Shown here in pieces: positions 32,054 to 39,458 of a DNA stretch of 56,261 nt (position 1 is the first letter of the stretch; each line of letters begins with the position of its first letter). The notes under the pieces are model-generated. The model worked only from the letters and a program-made list of their open reading frames with translations. It searched no databases and was not told where the DNA came from. The stretch is taken from NCBI GenBank assembly GCA_017548165.1, contig JAFYMW010000006.1:1-56261 (forward strand), given 5' to 3'. The position numbers were made by a program, and so were the translations under genes. This DNA comes from Bacteroidaceae bacterium (GTDB lineage: Bacteria; Bacteroidota; Bacteroidia; Bacteroidales; Bacteroidaceae).

Positions 32054-34276
32054 TTACTTAACCTTCTCGATCTCGAAGATGAATTGGCCAGAGCCATTGC
32101 TGCTGATGCGGTTGCCTTCGCGCTGCCAGTAACCCTTGCCACCAGAACCAGCATTCTGGATGCTCCACTTGCCTTCCTGCTTAACAAGCAGATAGGTGTG
32201 CCATGCTGCATCGAATGGGTTGCGCTCCTTGTGGAACCAGAATGCACCTGTCTCGTTGATGTAACGACCGTCTTGCTTGTTGTAGATCTTGTAGCGGCCT
32301 GTCTTGGCATTCTGTTCGATAACCCATTGCTGACGCTGAGGATTGATGACGTCGCGCTCCTCCTGGAATACGGGGTAGTCGCCAACACGGTCGGCACCAG
32401 CCTGAGCATTGGTCAGGTATGCACCATTAACCTTGATGAAGTATTCGCCATCTTCGATAGCCTGAACGGGGAAGAACTCGGTGCCATAGCTATAGCTCTT
32501 CTTGTAGCTCTTGACTGCCTCTGCCAATTTCTCGTTCAACCAAGGAGTGACAACGTCACCGCTGACAACTGGCTTGGCCTTGACGATAGAACCTTCGTAG
32601 TTGCGGCTGATGATAGCCTTCTGCTTCTGTTCGAGCTGCAATTGTGCGCGGTAGTGACCGATGAAAGCTACGGTGTCCTTCTTTGCCAAAGCAGCAATCA
32701 TGTTGATGTACTGCTGACCACGCAAACCAAGATAACGCATGCTCTCTACCCAAGGTTTGATTTCTCCAAGCATCTCGGGATGGTTAACCTCGTCTGCCAA
32801 AAGGTTGTCGGCAGCCCAAACGAGCTGTTGGAAGTACATAGAAGTACCCATCAGGCTCTCTGAAGCCTTGGCAAAACTGGGACTTTCGCCCTCACGACGC
32901 AAGCCGTGACCTGTGGGACCGAGGTCGATATTGTTCTCACAGAAGATGCGGAAAGCTAACTTACAGGTGGGCATCAATGCCTCCAGGGCACGCTCCCAAG
33001 ACTTAACGTCGTTATAGGCAGGCATGTTCCATGTGTAGTCGGCGATGCTGTAAAGACTAACTTTTGACGCTTCTGCATATTCCATGGGGTTTGAACAGAA
33101 GCCGCTAACCATATCATTGATGTTTAGGCCATTACCATAGGTCTTGCCCATGAGCATACGGCTCTGACAGTAGTCGTTTACAGGATAGTTGAGCCAGATA
33201 TAACCCTTACGCTTAATCTGCTCGTTGATCCACTGCATGTCGTTCTCTTCGATCATGTCAACTACAGAGTTGCCTGTCCACATGATACGTACTTCGGGGT
33301 ACATCTTGGTTCCAAGAGTGTTGAGGTAGTCGCCACTGGTCCAACCCTTGTTGTACTGAGAGGGACACATGATAAGAGGCTCTACGTCCTTGTGCTTGCG
33401 AACGAAGTTGTCGGTAAGATAGTTGAGCAAACCTGCCTGCTTGTCGCCACGTGCACCTTCGCCCCAAACGTCGTCAAAGAAGACTGCGAAAGAGCGGATG
33501 CCAAGGTCGTACATCAATTCAAGCTTATTGGCAACATTGATAGAGTCTTCCAAACACCATTTGATGTCGCCTGCGGGATGGATGGCCCAGACAAACTTTA
33601 CCTTGTTCTTGTGGGCGGCATCTACCAACTCCTTAAGCTTGGCAGCCTCGTCGGCAGGGTATGGCTCGCGCCAACGTGCACGATGGTAGGGGTCGTCCTT
33701 GGGACCGAAGACATAGGTGTTCATCTTGTACTGACCATAGAAGTCGAACTGACGGAGACGGTCCTTGTGGCTCCAGGGGTTGCCGTAGAATCCTTCGATA
33801 ACGCCACGGTCGGTTACGCTGGGATAGTCTGTAATTTCACATTGCATCACGTTGGGCTGACTCATAATCTGCATCAGACTCTGTGTGCCGTAATATGTAC
33901 CGCTATTGTCGCGACCAGCGATGATAACCTGGTCGGCTGTAACGTTGAGATAGTAGCCTTCAACGTTGGTGGGAACGAGCTTCTTGTACTTTGATACAGC
34001 CTTGTCACCAACCTCACCGATGATGATGGGCTTGGCATTGGGGAATTTCTTGGCATCGACCTTTGTGTGGGTGCCAACGATATTCAGTTTGTTAGAAAGC
34101 AATTCAACGGCGTCTTTATCGGCCTTGTCGGCTCCAACAACATAGAATGCCTGAGCATTTGTGAAAACTTGTTCGCCCCATGTGATTTTTTGTGGCAGGG
34201 GAGAAACTGTTACAGTCTGACTGCTGGCAGAGAATACCGCCAAGCATGACAAGAGAGTAGTGAATAGTTTTTTCAT
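32054..34276 (-). CDS. Secreted GH84 beta-N-acetylglucosaminidase (hyaluronidase/O-GlcNAcase-type)
   Basis: A 740-residue exported glycosidase. After the signal peptide (residues 1-19) there is a GH84-type N-terminal domain (about 20-148), the catalytic barrel (about 150-450) with the neighbouring catalytic aspartates D268-D269 in AVFFDDVWGEG, and RGVIEGFYGNPW at the barrel start as in characterised Bacteroides GH84 enzymes. The C-terminal 150 residues (GDYPVFQEERDVINPQ, QQWVIEQNAKTGRYKIYN) look like a carbohydrate-binding beta-trefoil-like domain. The enzyme should remove terminal GlcNAc from host or dietary glycans. No SusC/SusD pair is nearby. A TATCTTTG box precedes it at 34326-34333. Confidence 0.93.
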   Translation of the reverse strand: MKKLFTTLLSCLAVFSASSQTVTVSPLPQKITWGEQVFTNAQAFYVVGADKADKDAVELLSNKLNIVGTHTKVDAKKFPNAKPIIIGEVGDKAVSKYKKLVPTNVEGYYLNVTADQVIIAGRDNSGTYYGTQSLMQIMSQPNVMQCEITDYPSVTDRGVIEGFYGNPWSHKDRLRQFDFYGQYKMNTYVFGPKDDPYHRARWREPYPADEAAKLKELVDAAHKNKVKFVWAIHPAGDIKWCLEDSINVANKLELMYDLGIRSFAVFFDDVWGEGARGDKQAGLLNYLTDNFVRKHKDVEPLIMCPSQYNKGWTSGDYLNTLGTKMYPEVRIMWTGNSVVDMIEENDMQWINEQIKRKGYIWLNYPVNDYCQSRMLMGKTYGNGLNINDMVSGFCSNPMEYAEASKVSLYSIADYTWNMPAYNDVKSWERALEALMPTCKLAFRIFCENNIDLGPTGHGLRREGESPSFAKASESLMGTSMYFQQLVWAADNLLADEVNHPEMLGEIKPWVESMRYLGLRGQQYINMIAALAKKDTVAFIGHYRAQLQLEQKQKAIISRNYEGSIVKAKPVVSGDVVTPWLNEKLAEAVKSYKKSYSYGTEFFPVQAIEDGEYFIKVNGAYLTNAQAGADRVGDYPVFQEERDVINPQRQQWVIEQNAKTGRYKIYNKQDGRYINETGAFWFHKERNPFDAAWHTYLLVKQEGKWSIQNAGSGGKGYWQREGNRISSNGSGQFIFEIEKVK

Positions 34277-34325
34277 AAATCGGATTTATTTTGTTATAAA
34301 ACTTTAATATACATTAATATCCGCA

Positions 34326-34333
34326 CAAAGATA
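34326..34333 (-). promoter_or_regulatory. -7 box of the GH84 gene
   Basis: TATCTTTG on the minus strand, about 50 bases before the start; no clean -33 TTTG. Confidence 0.5.
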
Positions 34334-34584
34334 GTGAATTATTCTTTATAAACGAGTGTTTTGGGGGATAAATGTTGAGCGATTAACGATTAACGTTGAG
34401 CGAAAATAGATGGAACACGGATTAGAATGATTTTCATATATGTAAAAATTAGAGCATTTAATGTTTCACGACTAGCGAAATTGTGATTAATGGAGAGTGG
34501 GCGTTAAAGTTCCTTAGGATCTTAAAGACCTTTGGGATAATAAAGAGCTCGTTCATCGCTCATCCGTTCATAAATGGGTATTAA

Positions 34585-34622
34585 AAGCAAAACAAGGGCA
34601 TATCGCACAGATATGTCCTTGT
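34585..34622 (-). terminator. Terminator of the tRNA-Lys transcript
   Basis: ACAAGGGCATAT (34592-34603) and ATATGTCCTTGT (34611-34622) form a 12-base-pair stem with one wobble; on the minus strand it is followed by TTTTGCTTTTAA. It starts six bases after the tRNA 3' end. Confidence 0.75.
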
Positions 34623-34628
34623 TTTAAG

Positions 34629-34701
34629 TAACCCGCTCGGGGTTCGAACCCGAGACCCCTTCATTAAAAGTGAAGTGCTCTACCTACTGAGCTAGCGAGT
34701 C
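34629..34701 (-). tRNA. tRNA-Lys (anticodon UUU)
   Basis: The minus strand folds into a complete 73-base cloverleaf: acceptor GACTCGC/GCGGGTT, D stem GCTC/GAGC, anticodon stem CTTCA/TGAAG with loop CTTTTAA (anticodon TTT), T arm with TTCGAAC, discriminator A. The acceptor stem has two G-T pairs, including the first pair. CCA is not encoded. It is a single-gene transcript with its own promoter and terminator. Confidence 0.93.
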
Positions 34702-34710
34702 GACCTGAAT

Positions 34711-34743
34711 GCTAATCTTTGTTCATTAGCGGGTGCAAAGGTA
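34711..34743 (-). promoter_or_regulatory. Promoter region and 5' hairpin of tRNA-Lys
   Basis: TACCTTTG (34736-34743, minus strand) is the -7 box. Between it and the tRNA, GCTAAT (34711-34716) and ATTAGC (34725-34730) can pair; this hairpin is probably in the tRNA 5' leader. Confidence 0.6.
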
Positions 34744-34842
34744 TGATAAAAAAACGATACTAACAAGAAAATGGTGATAAAACTGGCAAAATGTGCTATA
34801 ATTGTTTGAAAAACACTTGTTGCAGGCAGTCTTCTGTGCTTG

Positions 34843-35424
34843 TTATCTGTTGTTTATCGTTAATTTTAGCGTGGGTGAGTAGTAATTGGCATAATAGCGG
34901 AAAAGAGATCTTCCAGCGTCGCCCTTTACGACAATTCCCTGATTGTTGAGGTCGTAAGTGCGTTGACATGAAGAACAATTTGCCTTGCCACCAGTTTGTA
35001 GTGTTAATTGTTTAAGTATGTGGTGATTCTGATGGCAGTTGGGGCAACAAAGGTCGTAGCACGTCACCTGACTTTCTTCTTCAAGCATTTCTGGAAGCAC
35101 TGGCTTACCAATGATGAGGCCATTGCCAATGCCAAGAATAAACCTACTGTAGTCGTTCAGAGCTGTTCTTGGGATATAATCTATTGATGAGGGAGTGCTC
35201 GGGCTCTTTATCACATAGTTCTGGCCTGGAGGGAATGTTATGCTACAGAATTCGCCAAGCGAGGTGCAAGAACGGTACAGGTTGGGCTTAGCGCTAACAG
35301 GTTGGTATGTGAAATAAGCTTCAAAATTACTGTATCTGTTATCTGCCTTTTCACAAGAAGAAACTATGCCGGTTGCTATTATGACAACCAGCATAGAATA
35401 TAATGTTTTGAAAAATCTCGTCAT
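34843..35424 (-). CDS. Cys-rich lipoprotein with Rieske/zinc-ribbon-like domain
   Basis: A 193-residue exported lipoprotein: residues 5-23 form a lipoprotein signal with lipobox ending VSSC (lipid-bearing C24). Residues 122-153 hold cysteine pairs CPNC (127, 130) and CSSC (150, 153) with histidines between them, followed by TYDLNNQGIVVKGDAGRSLFRYYANYY, a layout like the end of a Rieske fold but with the histidine ligands replaced by Cys, so zinc is more likely than an iron-sulfur centre. Start ATG 35424 lies two bases after the argH stop, so the two are probably translated from one mRNA. I do not know its function. Confidence 0.7.
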   Translation of the reverse strand: MTRFFKTLYSMLVVIIATGIVSSCEKADNRYSNFEAYFTYQPVSAKPNLYRSCTSLGEFCSITFPPGQNYVIKSPSTPSSIDYIPRTALNDYSRFILGIGNGLIIGKPVLPEMLEEESQVTCYDLCCPNCHQNHHILKQLTLQTGGKANCSSCQRTYDLNNQGIVVKGDAGRSLFRYYANYYSPTLKLTINNR

Positions 35425-35426
35425 AA

Positions 35427-36761
35427 TTATGCAAGAAGAGATGCGGTGGCCTGGTCTATTTTTTCGAAATGGAAGTCCTCGACAAGTGTGTTCATGAGTG
35501 CAGCAATCTCCTTGTTGCAAAGATTGCCAATACTGCCTTCGTGTGTGTGTCGGATATTCTTGTCGGGAGTGAAATTGCCAGCTTCGATGTCCAGTCCCAC
35601 CTTTTTATATGCATCGCGGAAGGGCATTCCTTCGGTGGCGAGTCTGTTTACTTCTTCTACAGAGAACATGAGGTCGTAGCGTGGGTCGGAAAGAATGTCT
35701 TCGTTTACCTCCATCTTGCGAACGATGTAGGCCGACATCTGTAAGCAGTCGCGCAATTCCTGGAAAGCAGGTAAGAATACCTCCTTGATAATTTGCAGGT
35801 CACGGAAATAACCAGAAGGAAGATTGTTCATTATCAGCATTATCTGCTGTGGGAGAGCCTGAAGCTTGTTGCATTTTGCACGTGTCAGTTCAAAAACATC
35901 GGGGTTCTTCTTGTGTGGCATGATGCTGCTGCCTGTTGTGCATTCCTTGGGAAGGCGCACGAATGAGAAGTTCTGCGAGTTGAACATACATGCATCGAAA
36001 GCCATTTTGCTGATGGTGCTTGCTACGGATGCCATGGCAAAGGCTACGTTGCGTTCCGTCTTGCCACGTCCCATCTGAGCATATACAACATTGTAGTCCA
36101 TGGAGTCGAAGCCAAGAAGATTGGTTGTCATGGTGCGGTTAAGTGGGAAACTGCTACCATAACCTGCTGCCGAACCGAGAGGGTTGCGGTTGGTCTGTCG
36201 ATAAGCGGCTTGAAGCATCATCATGTCATCGACAAGAGATTCTGCATAGGCACCAAACCAAAGACCGAAGCTTGATGGCATTGCCACTTGAAGGTGAGTG
36301 TAGCCGGGCATGAGTACGTTCTGGTAACGCTCGCTTTGTGTCTGCAGTTCCTTGAACAACGAACAGACATCTTCCACGATAAGGCGTAGCTGACGACGTG
36401 TGAACAGGCGCAAGTCCACCAGTACCTGATCGTTGCGTGAACGACCAGAGTGAATCTTCTTACCCATTTCACCCAAAGAACGTGTGAGCATAAGCTCTAC
36501 CTGTGAATGAACATCTTCGATACCGTCTTCTATTTCGAACTTGCCCTGGAGTATCTCACCATATATTTGTTTGAGTTGTGCCAATAGGGCAGAGAGTTCG
36601 TCTTTTTCCAACAAACCAATGCTCTCCAGCATGGTGATGTGTGCCATTGAACCAAGAACATCGTCCTGGGCCAGGTAGAGGTCCAGTTCGCGGTCGCGAC
36701 CAACAGTGTATTTCTCTATTTCGGCATTTATCTCAAAACCTTTATCCCAAAGTTTTGCCAT
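35427..36761 (-). CDS. argH: Argininosuccinate lyase
   Basis: A 444-residue enzyme that cleaves argininosuccinate to arginine and fumarate in the last step of arginine synthesis. The fumarase/aspartase superfamily signature GSSIMPHKKNPDVFE is present with its catalytic serine loop, together with HSGRSRNDQV and VHSQVE. The C-terminus is close to the usual length. ATG 36761 (MAKLWDKGF) is chosen because upstream codons run into a terminator-like hairpin. It lies behind SRPBCC-pyrE on the same strand; the two-base gap to the lipoprotein gene downstream suggests co-transcription there. Confidence 0.95.
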   Translation of the reverse strand: MAKLWDKGFEINAEIEKYTVGRDRELDLYLAQDDVLGSMAHITMLESIGLLEKDELSALLAQLKQIYGEILQGKFEIEDGIEDVHSQVELMLTRSLGEMGKKIHSGRSRNDQVLVDLRLFTRRQLRLIVEDVCSLFKELQTQSERYQNVLMPGYTHLQVAMPSSFGLWFGAYAESLVDDMMMLQAAYRQTNRNPLGSAAGYGSSFPLNRTMTTNLLGFDSMDYNVVYAQMGRGKTERNVAFAMASVASTISKMAFDACMFNSQNFSFVRLPKECTTGSSIMPHKKNPDVFELTRAKCNKLQALPQQIMLIMNNLPSGYFRDLQIIKEVFLPAFQELRDCLQMSAYIVRKMEVNEDILSDPRYDLMFSVEEVNRLATEGMPFRDAYKKVGLDIEAGNFTPDKNIRHTHEGSIGNLCNKEIAALMNTLVEDFHFEKIDQATASLLA

Positions 36762-36771
36762 CTTACTTTCT

Positions 36772-36816
36772 ATGTTAAAATAAGCAACATCCGTGCCCGG
36801 AAGACACAGATGTTGC
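36772..36816 (-). terminator. Terminator-like hairpin between the SRPBCC gene and argH
   Basis: GCAACATC (36784-36791) and GATGTTGC (36809-36816) pair, extended by GTG/CAC after one mismatch; on the minus strand it is followed by TTATTTTAAC. argH starts 22 bases downstream of the stem, so it could be an attenuator controlling argH. Confidence 0.6.
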
Positions 36817-36833
36817 ATAATGTTATGAGTTTA

Positions 36834-37322
36834 TTAATAAGGAATCTGCGACAGGAACTGTGCCAAGCCTTCAGGAGCCTTCTCCAACTTGGACTCTATC
36901 ATCTTGCGGATGAAGAAGTTGAGTTCTGCACCTAAAGTAACTTTCAAACGACAACTGTTTTCATCGGAAGGAAGCATCTGTATCCACATTGTTACCTGAA
37001 TGGGTGCGCCTTCCAGTTCCATCTTGACCAGTTTGGGTTCGGCACGCTCTACGATGCGTAGGGTGATGTCGCCAAGGGGACCAATGTGACCAGACATGGT
37101 GTCAGGGGTTAGCTCCATCTTGCGGATGTTGTTGCGCAACTTCTCAAACTGTTCGGGGGTTGGGCGCTTGTCGGCAGGAACCTGAGTGTTGATGATCTGC
37201 TCAAACATGGGGTCGTCGACCCTGTCCTTCAAAGCTTGAAGCGAAGTGAGGTCGGACAGTCGTGCGAAAACCCTTTCTACAGGAGCATAGACGGTTTTGA
37301 CCGAACTTTCGTATTTGTGCAT
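36834..37322 (-). CDS. SRPBCC-family protein
   Basis: A 162-residue cytoplasmic protein with a START/polyketide-cyclase-like fold: MHKYESSVKTVYAPVERVFARLSDLTSL opens like other SRPBCC members, followed by strands around TMSGHIGPLGDITLRIVER and the long C-terminal helix FFIRKMIESKLEKAPEGLAQFL. The family binds hydrophobic ligands; no specific function is known. The gene is 27 bases behind pyrE and in front of argH, a neighbourhood usual in Bacteroidales, which makes a housekeeping role likely but gives no mechanism. Confidence 0.85.
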   Translation of the reverse strand: MHKYESSVKTVYAPVERVFARLSDLTSLQALKDRVDDPMFEQIINTQVPADKRPTPEQFEKLRNNIRKMELTPDTMSGHIGPLGDITLRIVERAEPKLVKMELEGAPIQVTMWIQMLPSDENSCRLKVTLGAELNFFIRKMIESKLEKAPEGLAQFLSQIPY

Positions 37323-37349
37323 AATAAAGTCTTTAAGTAGGTGAAAGAA

Positions 37350-37982
37350 TTAACCCTGCCACTCGGATGGAGCCTCGCGCCACTGGTTGAGGAGAGCAAC
37401 TTCCTCTTCCTTGATGTAACCAGTGCTGAGTGCCTGGGCAACAACAGCCTCGTAGTTGGTAAGAGTTACCAGTTCCACGTTGGCAGCTTTGAAGGCCTTC
37501 TCTGCCACATCAAAACCATAGGTGTATGATGCAACCATACCAACAACCTCACAACCATAATTGCGGATAGCTTCTACAGCCTTGAGAGAGCTGCCGCCAG
37601 TGCTGATGAGGTCTTCTACAACAACAACCTTGGTGCCGGGCTTCAATTCGCCTTCGATGAGGTTCTCAAGACCGTGATCCTTGGGTTTTGAACGAACATA
37701 TACGAAGGGAAGGTTCAATGTGTCTGCTACCATAGCACCCTGGGGTATAGCACCTGTGGCAACGCCAGCAACGGCTTCTGCCTCGGGGAAGCGCTCCATG
37801 ATGAGACGTGCTGTCTCGATCTTTACGAAAGAACGCAGGTCGGGATATGATAGGGTCTTACGATTGTCGCAATAGAAAGGTGACTTCCAACCGCTGGCCC
37901 AAGTGAAGGGATTGGTGGGCTGGAGTTTGATAGCCTTTACTTTAAGCAGTTTGCTTGCAAAGATAGATTCAAGAGTGCTCAT
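37350..37982 (-). CDS. pyrE: Orotate phosphoribosyltransferase
   Basis: A 210-residue enzyme of pyrimidine synthesis that joins orotate to PRPP. The PRPP loop VVVVEDLISTGGSSLKAVEA is intact (about residues 120-140) and the flexible loop region reads RSKPKDHGLENLIEG. TATCTTTG at 38021-38028 on the minus strand gives the promoter. The SRPBCC gene follows after 27 bases. Confidence 0.96.
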   Translation of the reverse strand: MSTLESIFASKLLKVKAIKLQPTNPFTWASGWKSPFYCDNRKTLSYPDLRSFVKIETARLIMERFPEAEAVAGVATGAIPQGAMVADTLNLPFVYVRSKPKDHGLENLIEGELKPGTKVVVVEDLISTGGSSLKAVEAIRNYGCEVVGMVASYTYGFDVAEKAFKAANVELVTLTNYEAVVAQALSTGYIKEEEVALLNQWREAPSEWQG

Positions 37983-38020
37983 AGTCTTGTATAAATTTAG
38001 TGGTTTGTAATGTTTCCTTG

Positions 38021-38028
38021 CAAAGATA
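38021..38028 (-). promoter_or_regulatory. -7 box of pyrE
   Basis: TATCTTTG on the minus strand, 38 bases before the pyrE ATG; no TTTG at -33. Confidence 0.55.
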
Positions 38029-38049
38029 GGGATTTTTGTGGAGTTTATG

Positions 38050-38523
38050 CTAATATTCGGATATAAATTTTGTTATTTCTCCCATTTCGAAGCCTCGTTG
38101 CAGAGCAAAACGGATGATTTTGGTGCGTGAGGTGTAGTCTTCGGCATCTCCAAGGCTTTTGGTTTTGGCTTGGATGACATCCCTTAGTATGTTTACGTAT
38201 TCTTCCTCAGAGATGTTGTCAAAAGCCTTGTTGATATCGCTATCGGAGATGTGCTTCATGCGCAACATGGTCTTGATTTTTATTCTGCCCCAGTGTGAAA
38301 AGCGCAACTTGTCGTTGGTATAAGCCTGTGCATAGCGTGCCTCGTCAATATATTTCTCATCTAAAAGGAAGTCGATGATACGCTCGGAATCCGTATTATT
38401 AATACCCCATCGGTACAACTTCTCGTTGATGTCGTGGATGCAATATTCCGAAGTTGAACAGAGCGAGGTTAGGCGTGTCAGAGCTTGCTCATATGTGAGC
38501 TGTCGCAATGCGGTTTTTGCCAT
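38050..38523 (-). CDS. recX: Regulatory protein RecX
   Basis: A 157-residue RecX-type modulator that binds RecA filaments and limits recombination. The all-helical repeats are recognisable: LTRLTSLCSTSEYCIHDINEKLYRWG, then IIDFLLDEKYIDEARYAQAYTNDKLRFSHWGRIKIKTML, and a third repeat to the end. recA is not nearby. Its 5' end overlaps the end of prmC by 35 bases in another frame, so the two are translated together, as in other Bacteroidales. Confidence 0.93.
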   Translation of the reverse strand: MAKTALRQLTYEQALTRLTSLCSTSEYCIHDINEKLYRWGINNTDSERIIDFLLDEKYIDEARYAQAYTNDKLRFSHWGRIKIKTMLRMKHISDSDINKAFDNISEEEYVNILRDVIQAKTKSLGDAEDYTSRTKIIRFALQRGFEMGEITKFISEY

Positions 38524-39316
38524 ATTGGTCGAGTGCTATGTGTATGTCCTTGAATCCGAATGATGTTAGTAATTCTCTCATTTCCTGAGGATAAGCCTGG
38601 TTTATTTCTAGACACAACCATCCCCCAGAAATCAGGTGTGAGGCAGCATAAGAAGCTATGGCCCGATAGAAGATAAGAGGGTCGGTGTCTGGAACGAAGA
38701 GAGCTTGATGAGGTTCGTGGTAGAGTACATTACGTTCCATCTCCAATGCCTCGTGCAGACAGATGTATGGTGGGTTGCTGATGATGATGTCCCATTGCTG
38801 GGTGTTGGGTTGTGGCTGTAAAATATTTTCGTGAATGAAGTTTACGTTGGCATTTAGTGCTTCTGCATTCTGTATGGCAATGGCAAGGGCATCTTCCGAG
38901 ATGTCCATTGCTGTTGTTTGACAATCTGCCAAAGCCATGGAGATGGCAATGCATCCGCTACCTGTGCCAATGTCCAATACCCTTGGAGGAACATTCGTTT
39001 TGCCTTCTTTGATAATGTTTAGTGCGGTATCGACCAAAAGTTCTGTTTCCGGACGAGGAATCAAGGCTCCAGGAGCGGTGTGGAACCTGTATCCGTAGAA
39101 GTAGGTATAACCCAAGATGTACTGTATGGGTTCGTCTTTTAGTAGTCGTTCGGTGATTTCTCTCAGTCTTACTTGGTTTTCTGGTGAAATCTGGTTATCT
39201 TTGCCAAGCAATATATCTGTATGTGAGAGTTCAAAGCACTCCTCCATAATCAAGCGATAGAGGGCATACCCTTCGTGCTGACCATAGTGTTGTTTCAGTT
39301 CCTGTAAGCAATTCAT
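38489..39316 (-). CDS. prmC: Peptide chain release factor N5-glutamine methyltransferase
   Basis: A 275-residue SAM-dependent enzyme that methylates the glutamine of the GGQ motif in release factors RF1/RF2, improving termination. The N-terminal helical domain is followed by IPRPETELLVD, the SAM-binding DIGTGSGCIAI (motif I) and the catalytic NPPY in IISNPPYI. ATG 39316 is taken as the start because the GTG at 39322 lies within the promoter's TACCTTTG box. The ATG starts six bases after that box, so the transcript is probably leaderless. recX overlaps its end. Confidence 0.93.
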   Translation of the reverse strand: MNCLQELKQHYGQHEGYALYRLIMEECFELSHTDILLGKDNQISPENQVRLREITERLLKDEPIQYILGYTYFYGYRFHTAPGALIPRPETELLVDTALNIIKEGKTNVPPRVLDIGTGSGCIAISMALADCQTTAMDISEDALAIAIQNAEALNANVNFIHENILQPQPNTQQWDIIISNPPYICLHEALEMERNVLYHEPHQALFVPDTDPLIFYRAIASYAASHLISGGWLCLEINQAYPQEMRELLTSFGFKDIHIALDQYGKNRIATAHI

Positions 39317-39321
39317 GGTCA

Positions 39322-39353
39322 CAAAGGTACGGTTAAGTGAGAGATTTTACAAA
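39322..39353 (-). promoter_or_regulatory. Promoter of prmC-recX, carried by 60-bp repeat copy D1
   Basis: On the minus strand TTTG (39350-39353), 20 bases, TACCTTTG (39322-39329). Confidence 0.85.
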
Positions 39354-39387
39354 TTTATTTGATAAAATCCGAACGTGAGTACCTTCG
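39328..39387. repeat. 60-bp promoter-bearing repeat, copy D1
   Basis: It aligns with copy A without gaps over 60 bases. Both ends (TACGGTTAAG-type and GTGAGTACCTTCG) and the TTTG at element positions 35-38 are kept, while the centre has diverged. Confidence 0.85.
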
Positions 39388-39404
39388 AGGTGCAATCTCA
39401 ATGG

Positions 39405-39446
39405 TACGGTTAAGTGAGTGAATTAATTTGATTTTTCGAGCATTAA
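39405..39446. repeat. 60-bp promoter repeat, shortened copy D2
   Basis: It begins TACGGTTAAGTGAGTGAATTAATTTGATTTTTCGAG-like, the same order of parts as copies A and D1 but about ten bases shorter, with the box altered to TACCATTG. It lies 77 bases after D1 and just upstream of ribD, paralleling the A-B pair spacing of 75. Confidence 0.7.
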
Positions 39447-39458
39447 CACATTACCGTT

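Larger units (their letters stand above)
34277..34628. other. Intergenic stretch upstream of the GH84 gene
   Basis: It holds the GH84 -7 box, a GAGCGATTAACGATTAACG repeat segment at 34377-34395 related to others in the window, and the tRNA-Lys terminator. No gene seen. Confidence 0.5.
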
